From VXNE01 sp965200505 (lineage in GTDB: Bacteria; Pseudomonadota; Gammaproteobacteria; Pseudomonadales; Azotimanducaceae): a stretch of DNA of 64,000 nt. A program made the translations under genes and the position numbers. How positions within the stretch are numbered: position 1 is the first letter of the stretch; each line of letters starts with the position of its first letter. This document shows positions 7,870 to 15,075 of this stretch, in pieces. The stretch covers positions 1,240,001-1,304,000 of the forward strand of contig OZ241343.1 of NCBI GenBank assembly GCA_965200505.1, in the 5' to 3' direction. The notes below the pieces were generated by a model. The model did not search any database, was not told the DNA's origin, and was given only the letters and a program-made list of their open reading frames with translations.

Positions 7870-8945
7870 TGTGGGGGATCAGTGACCTTCTGGACAATTG
7901 AGGTCAGGCGGCCACGGCGACCATCCTAGCGAACTCGGCGGGGGTTTTCATGCCGAGCGAGCGGTGCGGCCGCCGGCTGTTGTAGTAGTCAAGGTACTGG
8001 CCCAACGCCTCGTTCATGGCGGCGCAGGTGAGTTCGCCGCGGTACTGGCTCCAGCACTCGACGCGCGCGGTGCGGTTGGCGCGCTCGACGATGCCGTTGA
8101 GCTGCGGCGAGCGCGGCGGCAGCACCAGCAGCGGCAGCCCGAGCGCCTTGCACTCGGCTTCGAACTCGGCCATGAACTCGGAGCCGCCGTCCACCTGCAC
8201 GGCGCGGATGCCGAGCCGCGCCGCGGCTTCGCGCAGGAACGCCCTGGCGATGTGCGCCGTGGCGCTCGAGTACACCTTGGCGTACTGCCGCCGCGTCTTC
8301 GGGCACACCGCCCGGAACTCCTTGAAGGTCCTGCCGTCGATGTGCGTCGTCATGTGGTCGAACTGCACGCCGACGTGCCTGTCGCGCGGCTTCGCGGCGA
8401 CGCGCCCCTCGCAGAACGAGCACGGCCGCGCCCGCCCATTCGCCACCGCCCACCGCAGGATGCGCCCAACCGTCGCCTCGCTCAAGGCGCGGCCCGGCCA
8501 GCGCTCCGCAAGCAGCGGCGCGATCCGCGCCTTCCCCGCCCACGGCATCTCGCGCCGCAGACGGAGCACCCGCCGGACGTCCGCCTTCGTCCACCGCCGG
8601 CCGCGGTGCGTCCGAGGCCGGCTGCTGCGGGGGACCAGCCCCTTCACGCCGCCTTTCCGCAGCCGCCGCCTCCACATGCAATAGGTGGCGCGCGACACCC
8701 CGAACGCCTCCGCCGCCGTGAACCGCCCGCGCATCAGGTCCACGCCCTCCACGATCCGCAGACGCCGGAGCGCCTCCGGGTCGTCCGTCCCGTCCACCCG
8801 CGGCTTCCGGTAAAACGACTTGTCCTGTGCCAACATCCGCATCGTTCGGTCTCCCATGTTGTCTGCAACTCATAGGCTACCGAACCGCCGCGCCCAAGGG
8901 ATTCCCTTGGGCGCGGCACCGTCCAGAAGGTGGTGATCCCGCACA
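7870..8945 (-). mobile_element. IS481-like insertion sequence, complete
   Basis: About 1.08 kb with one transposase gene. The ends are imperfect inverted repeats of about 26 bp: TGTGGGGGATCA...CCTTCTGGAC (7870-7895) and, reversed, TGTGCGGGATCA...CCTTCTGGAC (8945-8921), differing by one substitution plus a short variable piece. Both ends start with TGT, as is usual for IS481. The flanks carry the same 4 bp, CCTG, at 7866-7869 and 8946-8949, a target-site duplication. Intact repeats, duplication and reading frame indicate a recent insertion between the glutamyltransferase gene and the promoter of the coiled-coil gene. Confidence 0.9.
7904..8857 (-). CDS. IS481-family transposase (DDE)
   Basis: 317 aa. 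N-terminal helix-turn-helix (RFTAAEAFGVSRATYCMWRRRL, about 45-66) and a second DNA-binding part up to about residue 150, then an rve-type integrase core. The catalytic triad is visible: D167 in QFDHMT, D223 in QVDGGSEF and E258 in NGIVERANRT, with the ending NSRRPHRSLGMKTPAEF typical of this superfamily. The frame is uninterrupted and both terminal repeats are present, so the element is probably active. The start may be the Met at residue 1, 6 or 8. Confidence 0.92.
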   Translation of the reverse strand: MGDRTMRMLAQDKSFYRKPRVDGTDDPEALRRLRIVEGVDLMRGRFTAAEAFGVSRATYCMWRRRLRKGGVKGLVPRSSRPRTHRGRRWTKADVRRVLRLRREMPWAGKARIAPLLAERWPGRALSEATVGRILRWAVANGRARPCSFCEGRVAAKPRDRHVGVQFDHMTTHIDGRTFKEFRAVCPKTRRQYAKVYSSATAHIARAFLREAAARLGIRAVQVDGGSEFMAEFEAECKALGLPLLVLPPRSPQLNGIVERANRTARVECWSQYRGELTCAAMNEALGQYLDYYNSRRPHRSLGMKTPAEFARMVAVAA

Positions 8946-8949
8946 CCTG

Positions 8950-8979
8950 TTGACGCGCCAAGCGTCGCCACGTTATGTT
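8950..8979 (+). promoter_or_regulatory. Promoter of the first coiled-coil gene
   Basis: TTGACG at 8950-8955 and TATGTT at 8974-8979 are separated by 18 bp. The same pair with the same spacing occurs before the paralogous gene (9575-9604). The IS right end lies 4 bp from the -35 box, so the insertion just spared the promoter. Conservation between the paralogues is the main support. Confidence 0.6.
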
Positions 8980-9007
8980 GCCAAGCAATCAGCGATTCGA
9001 GGCAACC

Positions 9008-9505
9008 ATGCCACTCGACACCCACGCGGCCTTCCGGGAGCTAGAAAACGGCGGTTTTGACGCGAAGCAAGCCGAAGTCTTGGTGCAAGTCATCAACGGC
9101 TCGATGGGCGAGCACGCCACGAAGGCGGATGTTGAGGGCGTCAAGGCGGACATCGACGGCGTTAAAGCCGACGTCAAGGAGTTTCGGGACGAGTTCCAAG
9201 CGGCCCTCAAGGAGCTTCGGGACGAGTTCCAAGCGGCCTTCAAGGAGCAACGGGACGAGTTCCAAGCGGCCCTCAAGGAGCAACGGGACGATTTCAAGGC
9301 CGCCCTCAAGGAGCAAAGCGACGATTTCAAGGGGGCCCTCAAGGAGCAAAGCGACGATTTCAAGGAGCTGTTCGCCACCAAGGCGGACTTAGCCACCACC
9401 AAAGAGGTGTTAAGGACCGAGATCGCGACTGCCACGACAAGGAATATTCTTGGCACGCTCTTGGTTGCCTCGCTGCTGTTTGCCGCCCTGAAGCTGTTTT
9501 CCTGA
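9008..9505 (+). CDS. Coiled-coil tail-anchored protein (DUF1640-like), long paralogue
   Basis: 165 aa from the ATG at 9008, chosen because the paralogue downstream starts with the same MPLDTHAAFRELE. The N-terminal 40 residues (FDAKQAEVLVQVINGSMGEHATKADVE) resemble the DUF1640/CCDC90-type start. A highly charged middle follows, built of 11-residue repeats of the form (E/D)F(Q/K)AALKEQRD, a hendecad coiled coil. The last 20 residues (ILGTLLVASLLFAALKLF) are one membrane segment, so the protein is probably anchored in the inner membrane by its C-terminus. Function unknown. Proteins of this type are common as multi-copy families, sometimes near mobile DNA. Confidence 0.75.
   Translation: MPLDTHAAFRELENGGFDAKQAEVLVQVINGSMGEHATKADVEGVKADIDGVKADVKEFRDEFQAALKELRDEFQAAFKEQRDEFQAALKEQRDDFKAALKEQSDDFKGALKEQSDDFKELFATKADLATTKEVLRTEIATATTRNILGTLLVASLLFAALKLFS
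9176..9373 (+). repeat. 33-bp in-frame tandem repeat (hendecad coding)
   Basis: Six repeat starts (AAGGAG) occur at 9176, 9209, 9242, 9275, 9308 and 9341, each 33 bp apart, so each unit encodes 11 residues. Units differ by a few bases. This is coding expansion of a coiled coil, not a CRISPR array. The paralogue at 9633 lacks most of these units. Confidence 0.85.
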
Positions 9506-9574
9506 GCTTCTTTCCTGAGCTTCGCGCCCGTCGCCGCTCCCTCGCGTAAAGGGGTTCCCAATCCCGTACAACGG

Positions 9575-9604
9575 TTGACGCGCCGAATGTCGCCACGTTA
9601 TGTT
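9575..9604 (+). promoter_or_regulatory. Promoter of the second coiled-coil gene
   Basis: TTGACG at 9575-9580 and TATGTT at 9599-9604, again with an 18-bp gap. The stretch from the -35 box to the start codon is nearly the same as 8950-9010 (about 60 bp), showing that promoter and gene were duplicated together. Confidence 0.6.
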
Positions 9605-9632
9605 GCCAAGCAGTCAGCGATGATAGGCAGCC

Positions 9633-9953
9633 ATGCCGCTCGACACCCACGCGGCCTTCCGGGAGCTAGAAAAAGGCGGCTTTGACGCGAAGCAAGCCGA
9701 GGTCTTGGTGCAGGTCATCAACGGCTCGATGGGCGAACAAGCCACGAAGACGGACGTTGAGGAGCTTCGGAAGGGCCTTGAGAAGCTCCGTGAGGAGGTC
9801 ATGGCCGCCCTTCAAAAGCAAAGCGAAGACTTCAAGGAACGTTTCGCCACTAAGACCGATGTCATCGCGGCCACGAACAGGAACCTGCTTGGCACGCTCG
9901 CGGTCGCGGCACTGCTGTTTACCGCCCTGCAGCTGTTTCCCTTGGCTTCCTGA
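9633..9953 (+). CDS. Coiled-coil tail-anchored protein (DUF1640-like), short paralogue
   Basis: 106 aa. The first 36 residues are almost identical to the upstream paralogue (MPLDTHAAFRELE, QAEVLVQVINGSMGE), and the C-terminal membrane segment (NLLGTLAVAALLFTALQLF) is similar. The middle is much shorter and has only about two hendecads (LEKLREEVMAALQKQSEDFKE). The two genes are a tandem duplication including the promoter, followed by gain or loss of coiled-coil units. Its stop lies 11 bp from the convergent msrB stop. Confidence 0.75.
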   Translation: MPLDTHAAFRELEKGGFDAKQAEVLVQVINGSMGEQATKTDVEELRKGLEKLREEVMAALQKQSEDFKERFATKTDVIAATNRNLLGTLAVAALLFTALQLFPLAS

Positions 9954-9964
9954 GCCCGCTTGGG

Positions 9965-10399
9965 CTACTCCGCATCAAGGTCCAGCGAAGCGGAGTTCAT
10001 GCAGAAGCGCAGGCCGGTGGGCGCGGGGCCATCGGGAAAAACGTGCCCCAAGTGCGCGTCGCAGCTTGCGCACAGCACCTCAATGCGGCGCATGAACATC
10101 GAGTGGTCTTCCCGCGTGGCCACGGCGTCCGGCGTGATCGGTTGGTAGAAGCTCGGCCAGCCGGAGCCGGAGTCGTACTTGGTGTCGGAGTCGAAGAGCG
10201 GCGCGTCGCAGCACTTGCAGTTGTAGGTGCCCTTCGTCTTCGTGTCCCAATAGATGCCGGTGAAGGCCGGCTCGGTGCCGCCCTGCCGCGTGACGTGGAA
10301 CTCCGCCGGCGTCAGCTGCGCCTGCCACTCGGCGTCCGTCTTCTCCACACGCGCCACGCCATCGGCCAGCGCCGCTTGCTCACCCTTGCCCATCGCCAT
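9965..10399 (-). CDS. msrB: Peptide-methionine (R)-S-oxide reductase MsrB
   Basis: 144 aa, full-length MsrB. It reduces the R-epimer of methionine sulfoxide in oxidised proteins in the cytoplasm. The zinc site is complete (CKCC, C61/C64, and CASC, C110/C113), as are SGWPSFYQP and the active-site end GLRFCMNSASL with the catalytic Cys at residue 133. There is no signal peptide. It is divergent from the transaminase gene, with 65-105 bp between the starts, depending on which alaA start is used. I see no frame or residue defects. Confidence 0.95.
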   Translation of the reverse strand: MAMGKGEQAALADGVARVEKTDAEWQAQLTPAEFHVTRQGGTEPAFTGIYWDTKTKGTYNCKCCDAPLFDSDTKYDSGSGWPSFYQPITPDAVATREDHSMFMRRIEVLCASCDAHLGHVFPDGPAPTGLRFCMNSASLDLDAE

Positions 10400-10503
10400 C
10401 GCTCCTCAACTGCTACAATCCGCCATCCACCGCATCAAGCGGATTCTACGCAGGCGCCATCACCGTGCAAGGCATCGAAGCAGTCGCCACCGTCGCCGAC
10501 ATC

Positions 10504-11733
10504 ATGCCCACGCTGCGGCGGCGATTCACCAAGTCCAGCAAGCTCGCGGAAGTCTGCTACGACATTCGCGGCCCAGTGCCCGCCGAGGCGTACCGCTTGG
10601 AGGAGGAAGGGCACCGCATCCTGAAGCTCCACATCGGCAATCCGGCGCCGTTCGATTTCGAGACGCCGGAAGAGATCGTGCGGGACGTGGTACACAACCT
10701 GCCGGCGAGCCAAGGCTATGAACATTCCAAGGGGCTGTACTCGGCGCGCAAGGCCGTCATGCAGCACTGCCAGCGGCTGGACATTCCCGGTGTGGATGTG
10801 GACGACGTATATGTCGGCAACGGCGTCAGCGAACTCATCGTCATGGCCATGCAGGCGCTCTTGGACACCGGCGACGAAGTGCTCCTGCCGGCGCCGGACT
10901 ATCCGCTGTGGACGGCCGCCGTGCGCATGGCTGGCGGTGTGCCGCGCCACTATCGTTGCGACGAAGGCGCCGGTTGGATGCCGGATTTGGACCACCTCCG
11001 CGCCCTCACCACCGGCCGCACGAAGGCGCTGGTGCTCATCAACCCGAACAACCCCACCGGCGCCGTTTACGATCGCGCTTGCGTCGAGGAGATGGTGCGC
11101 TGGGCGGAACGGGAAGACCTCATGGTGTTCGCGGACGAGATCTACGCCAAGGTCATCTACGACGGCGTTGAGTACGTCCCCGCCGGCTCCATTCCCGCGG
11201 ATGTGTTGACCGTCACCTTTGATGGCCTCTCCAAAGCCTATCGCGCAGCCGGCTTCCGCACCGGCTGGATGGTGGTGAGCGGCGCCAAGCACCGCGCCGC
11301 GGACTACATCGAGGGGCTCGACGTGCTGGCTTCCATGCGCCTGTGCGCGAACGTGCCGGCGCAGCATGCGATTCAGACGGCGTTGGGCGGCACCCAGAGC
11401 ATTGACGCCTTGGTGTCCCAGGGTGGGCGGCTGTACGAACAGCGCAACCTCGCCCATGCGCTCTTGGAGGACATCGAAGGCGTCAGTTGCGTGAAGCCGC
11501 AGGGCGCCTTGTATCTCTTTCCGCGGCTGGACGTGAAGCGCTTCGGCATCTGCGACGATGAGCAGTTCGCCTTGGAGCTCTTGCGTCAAGAGAAGATCCT
11601 CGTCGTGCAGGGCACCGGCTTCAACTGGCCGGAGCCAGACCACATCCGCCTCGTCTTCCTGCCCCATGCCGAAGATTTGACGGAGGGCATTGGCCGGTTG
11701 CGGCGATTCTTGGAGACGCGCCGCCAGTACTAG
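10504..11733 (+). CDS. alaA: Alanine-synthesising aminotransferase AlaA (fold type I)
   Basis: 409 aa from the ATG at 10504; a GTG at 10465 would give 422 aa. The E. coli AlaA length of about 405 aa favours the shorter form. AlaA moves the amino group of glutamate onto pyruvate using PLP. The match is close over the whole length: KSSKLAEVCYDIRGPV, RLEEEGHRILKLHIGNPAPF, SKGLYSARKAVMQH, INPNNPTGAVY, the Schiff-base Lys in FDGLSKAYRAAGFR, and LASMRLCANVPAQHAIQTAL. It is cytoplasmic and monocistronic. A 7-bp inverted repeat (ACTAGCC/GGCTAGT) lies across its end, between it and the convergent oxidase gene. Confidence 0.93.
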   Translation: MPTLRRRFTKSSKLAEVCYDIRGPVPAEAYRLEEEGHRILKLHIGNPAPFDFETPEEIVRDVVHNLPASQGYEHSKGLYSARKAVMQHCQRLDIPGVDVDDVYVGNGVSELIVMAMQALLDTGDEVLLPAPDYPLWTAAVRMAGGVPRHYRCDEGAGWMPDLDHLRALTTGRTKALVLINPNNPTGAVYDRACVEEMVRWAEREDLMVFADEIYAKVIYDGVEYVPAGSIPADVLTVTFDGLSKAYRAAGFRTGWMVVSGAKHRAADYIEGLDVLASMRLCANVPAQHAIQTALGGTQSIDALVSQGGRLYEQRNLAHALLEDIEGVSCVKPQGALYLFPRLDVKRFGICDDEQFALELLRQEKILVVQGTGFNWPEPDHIRLVFLPHAEDLTEGIGRLRRFLETRRQY

Positions 11734-11773
11734 CCGCCGTGACGCCTTGGCTAGTGCCGAAGCGCATTCCCCC

Positions 11774-12865
11774 TTAGTTGCGCCTTGGCATGGCGAGTTG
11801 CGTCACGCGCTCGGCAATGGCGAGCGCCGCCGTGAGGCCGGGTGATTCGATTCCCAGCAGGTTGATGAGACCGGAAACGCCGTGTTCCGCCGGGCCTTCG
11901 ATCACAAAGTCCGCACTGGGTTTGCCTTCGGGCGCGAGCTTGGGGCGCACCCCGGTGTAGCTCGGATGCAGCCGCGCCGGGTCGAGGTCTGGGTAATAGC
12001 GGCGAATCGCGCAGATGAAGCGCGGCAGTGCGCTTGAGTCGAAGTCGTAGCGTGGCGCGTCCGACCACACCACGTCGGGGCCGAAGCGGGCCTGGCCGGC
12101 CAAGTCCAACGTCACGTGAACGCCCAACCCCCCCGCTTCGGCGACCGGATAGATGAGGTGGCTGAACGGGCTTGGGCCGGACAACGCGTAGTAGTGCCCC
12201 TTGGCGAAGTGTGCCCGCCACGCACCGCCCAAAGCGGTGGCGAGGCGTGGTGCCTCAAGGCCGGCCGCGTTGACGAGCAGCGCCGCCGACAGCGCGAAAT
12301 CGCCGCAGCGAACGTCTATACGGTCGCCGTCGCGACGCAGCCCCGTCACCTCGGTCAACAACGCCACGACGCCACCGCGGCGTTCCAAATCTGCCTGCAA
12401 GCTCAGCATGAAGGCATGGCTCTCGATGATGCCGGTGGTGGGAGAGAACACCCCGGCGTGGGAACGCACGGCGGGTTCCAGCCGCTCGACGTCGGCCTGG
12501 GTGAGCCACTTGAGCTCGCCGGCGCCATTCACCCGGGCCTGGCGCTGATAGTCGCGCAGCACATCAGCCTGCGCCGGTTCCGTCGCCACGATGATCTTGC
12601 CGAGGCGGCGATGCGGCACGGCGTGGCGCTCGCAATAGTCGTAGAGCAACGCCTTGCCGCGCACACACAGCTGCGCCTTCAGCGAACCCGTCGGGTAGTA
12701 GATGCCGGCGTGGATGACCTCAGAGTTGCGGCTGCTGATTTCGGTGCCGATGGCGGCGGCGCGGTCGAGCACCAACACCTCGCGGCCAGCGCGGGCCAGT
12801 GCGCGAGCAGTGGCGAGGCCCACCACCCCGGCACCGATCACCACGGCGTCGCAACGTTCAGCCAT
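11774..12865 (-). CDS. FAD-dependent L-2-hydroxyglutarate oxidase-like protein (LhgO/DAO family)
   Basis: 363 aa. The N-terminus (DAVVIGAGVVGLATARALA) is a dinucleotide-binding Rossmann motif for FAD, followed by REVLVLDRAAAIGTEISSRNSEVIHAGIYY, which is diagnostic for the LhgO/L2HGDH branch of the DAO family. The C-terminus has GVRPKLAPEGKPSADFVIEG and INLLGIESPGLTAALAIAE, also as in LhgO. The reaction would be oxidation of L-2-hydroxyglutarate or a similar 2-hydroxy acid to the 2-oxo acid. The gene is 6 bp from the end of tusA on the same strand, so the two may be co-transcribed. Confidence 0.85.
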   Translation of the reverse strand: MAERCDAVVIGAGVVGLATARALARAGREVLVLDRAAAIGTEISSRNSEVIHAGIYYPTGSLKAQLCVRGKALLYDYCERHAVPHRRLGKIIVATEPAQADVLRDYQRQARVNGAGELKWLTQADVERLEPAVRSHAGVFSPTTGIIESHAFMLSLQADLERRGGVVALLTEVTGLRRDGDRIDVRCGDFALSAALLVNAAGLEAPRLATALGGAWRAHFAKGHYYALSGPSPFSHLIYPVAEAGGLGVHVTLDLAGQARFGPDVVWSDAPRYDFDSSALPRFICAIRRYYPDLDPARLHPSYTGVRPKLAPEGKPSADFVIEGPAEHGVSGLINLLGIESPGLTAALAIAERVTQLAMPRRN

Positions 12866-12871
12866 CCGGCT

Positions 12872-13111
12872 TCAAGGTTCGCCCCCTTTGCGGATGATGA
12901 ACTCAAGGCGGCCGGCGGCGTCGCCGAGATCTTGCAGCTCGTGGCCCATGAAACGGCAGAAGTCCCGAAAGTCGCGGCGGGTGGAAGGGTCCGTGGCCAC
13001 GATGTGGAGCCGCTCGCCGGGACGCATCTCGCGCACGCGATTGCGCACCACCATCAGCGGCTCCGGGCACAGGAGCCCCGTCGCGTCTATGCTGAAGTCC
13101 GCCTCGCGCAT
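12872..13111 (-). CDS. tusA: TusA-like sulfurtransferase/SirA-domain protein
   Basis: 79 aa from the ATG at 13111. It has the TusA core: DFSIDATGLLCPEPLMVVRNRV with the reactive Cys (C15) in CPEP, the helix GERLHIVATDPSTRRDF, and FCRFMGHEL. TusA carries persulfide sulfur to the TusBCD relay for tRNA thiolation and other uses. Length and motif order are normal. A longer in-frame start at 13165 would only add a non-conserved Ala/Ser-rich stretch. It lies just upstream of the LhgO-like gene. Confidence 0.9.
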   Translation of the reverse strand: MREADFSIDATGLLCPEPLMVVRNRVREMRPGERLHIVATDPSTRRDFRDFCRFMGHELQDLGDAAGRLEFIIRKGGEP

Positions 13112-13285
13112 GGCGGCGGATGATAGCGAAAGCGCGACGGCGCCAATGGCCGACGCCAAGGGCACCTAAACCGTTTGGGCGGTTGGGCTCGCGCCAGCCT
13201 GCGAGCAAGTTGCCGAGGGCGTCATCCGTGCCCGGCGGAGCTGAAGAAGCGCATCGTGCGGCCGTGGTCGCTCAAGGCGCGAACC

Positions 13286-14887
13286 TCACAAGTGCCACAC
13301 GACAACGCTGCCGTCGTCCCGTTCGGCGGTGGTCGGCTCGCGGGCGTCGCCGAACCGCGGCTCGTCGCGCCGGTCGAACACCACCAAGTGGCCCTCCTTC
13401 GCATTGCACTGCGCCATGTAGCGAAGCGTCTGCGCAACGCCGCGCTCCACGGTGCCCTCCAAGCTCTGCCGGCCGCCCGGTCGCAGCGCCTTGCACTCCA
13501 CCACGATCCGCGTCCACAGGTCCGAAGGCTGCCCGGCCTCGGCCGGCCACAACACTTGGATGTCCACCGCGCCGCGGCCGATCCCGTACTCCCGCTCGAT
13601 GCGCCCGCCGCCGTTCACGATGCGCTGCAGGTACGCCTGCAGGATGAGCTGCGGCCCGGCCTCGCTGTAGTCCGCCAGCCGCCCCAGCCAGTGTTCCGCG
13701 TGCTCGCCGTAGAACGTGGCGAACGCCCGCAGCAGCTTGCCCATGTCCAGTTGGCCGGCGGCGTTCACATACCATGCGGCCCGTTCGTCCAGCCCGCTTT
13801 CCACCACATAGCCGAGTTCCCGGGGCACCACCTCCGCGTAGATGGGGTTGGCGATGCGGGGCGGCTGGCCGGCGTCCACCAGCCCTAGGTCGCGGACATA
13901 CTCCAAGTCTCGAACTTCATGGCGCGCCATGCCGCCGCTTAAGATCGGCACCACCACGCGCCGCACCCGTTCCTCCTCCAGCTTGTGCGCGAGCTGGTCG
14001 AGGTGGGTGCGCCGCGACAACACCAGCGCTTCCTTGGCGGCGTGGATGTCCGCCTGTGTGATGGGCCGTGTCCGGTCGCGCCCTTCCTTGCGCTTGAAAC
14101 AGGCTTCCGCGCACAGGGCGTTCACCAGCCACGGCTGGCCTTGGGTCTGCCTCCACACCTCGGCCAACGCCGCCGCCTCGAAGGGCTGCCCGGTCTCGGC
14201 GGTGTGCTGCTCCATCAGCGCGTAGGTCTCGGCCTCGGTGAAGTCCCCCAGCCGCAGCGATTCGGCGGCGACGTTGAACGGGCTGCCGCCGGCGATCACA
14301 TCGCCGGCGCTGGAGCGGATGCGGTAGTCGCGAATGTCCCGAAGTCCGCACAGGATCACGCTCTGCGGGAAACCCGCGGGTCGTCGCTCGTAGCCGGCGC
14401 GCAGCTGCCGAAGCACGGAGAGCAAGGTGTCGCCCACCAGCGCATCGATCTCGTCCACCAGCAACACCAACGGCGTGGGGTTGGCCGCACACCAATCGGC
14501 GAGCAGGTTGCGCAGGGCGTCTTCCGGCCCGGAAGCATCGAAGATGCGCAGCCAATGCTCCTCCGGATAGGTGTCGCCGAGAAACCGCGCCAGCTGTGCG
14601 AGCTGGCTGAGAATGGCTCGCATGCCGCGCGCCACATCGTCGCGGGCCACCTGCCCGCCCTCAACGTTGACACTTACGCAACGGAAGTCGCCTGCGGCAC
14701 CGCTGTTGAGGTGGTCGCGCAGTGCGATCAGGGCTGATGTCTTGCCCGTCTGCCGCGGCGCGTGCAGCACGAAGTATTGTTTGCGCCGTATCAGCTCCAG
14801 AAGGTCGCCGAGTTCCAAACGATCCAAGGGCGGAATTGCGTAGTGCTCGTCCGGGCGCACGGGCCCGGCGGTGCAGAAGAAGCGCAT
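13286..14887 (-). CDS. AAA-type ATPase with C-terminal PD-(D/E)XK nuclease-like domain
   Basis: 533 aa. The N-terminal P-loop ATPase has Walker A (APRQTGKTSALIAL, about residue 45) and Walker B (PLVLLVDEIDALVG, about 140). A winged region follows around residues 260-330. The last 150 residues contain ERE-GIGRGAVDIQVLWP and WTRIVVECKALRPGG: a D-x(n)-ECK arrangement typical of the PD-(D/E)XK nuclease fold. The architecture is similar to AAA-ATPase/DUF1703-type proteins. Its biological role is unclear; they are often treated as mobile or defence-like. It diverges from the ten-gene envelope cluster, with 188 bp between the starts. Confidence 0.75.
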   Translation of the reverse strand: MRFFCTAGPVRPDEHYAIPPLDRLELGDLLELIRRKQYFVLHAPRQTGKTSALIALRDHLNSGAAGDFRCVSVNVEGGQVARDDVARGMRAILSQLAQLARFLGDTYPEEHWLRIFDASGPEDALRNLLADWCAANPTPLVLLVDEIDALVGDTLLSVLRQLRAGYERRPAGFPQSVILCGLRDIRDYRIRSSAGDVIAGGSPFNVAAESLRLGDFTEAETYALMEQHTAETGQPFEAAALAEVWRQTQGQPWLVNALCAEACFKRKEGRDRTRPITQADIHAAKEALVLSRRTHLDQLAHKLEEERVRRVVVPILSGGMARHEVRDLEYVRDLGLVDAGQPPRIANPIYAEVVPRELGYVVESGLDERAAWYVNAAGQLDMGKLLRAFATFYGEHAEHWLGRLADYSEAGPQLILQAYLQRIVNGGGRIEREYGIGRGAVDIQVLWPAEAGQPSDLWTRIVVECKALRPGGRQSLEGTVERGVAQTLRYMAQCNAKEGHLVVFDRRDEPRFGDAREPTTAERDDGSVVVWHL

Positions 14888-15009
14888 GGATTGACTATGG
14901 CCGCCGCGTCATGTCGCGTCTTTACCCTGAATGTCGTTTGGCCCTCGCACGGTGCAGCATAGCAAACAGGCCGCACGGCGAAAGTTGGCCATGGTGCGGC
15001 GCACAGCGC

Positions 15010-15043
15010 TTGACTCCCTCCTTGCCCGGCAGGACACTGCCGG
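15010..15043 (+). promoter_or_regulatory. Candidate promoter and inverted repeat before the envelope cluster
   Basis: TTGACT (15010-15015) could be a -35 box, but the -10 position at 17 bp is weak. Right there lies an inverted repeat, CCGGCAG (15026-15032) and CTGCCGG (15037-15043), with a 4-base centre. It may be an operator or an RNA hairpin controlling the first gene at 15076. Support is the symmetry and position only. Confidence 0.3.
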
Positions 15044-15075
15044 CAAGTGGCTTGCCGCGACGGGAGACGTGCGCC

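Noticed and set aside
9176..9373. Possible CRISPR-like array (33-bp repeats)
   Set aside because: Units are directly joined without spacers and keep the reading frame as hendecads of a coiled coil.
11729..11755. Terminator between alaA and the oxidase gene
   Set aside because: ACTAGCC/GGCTAGT is symmetrical, but the stem is short, the loop 13 bases, and there is no T run; mentioned only in the gene entry.
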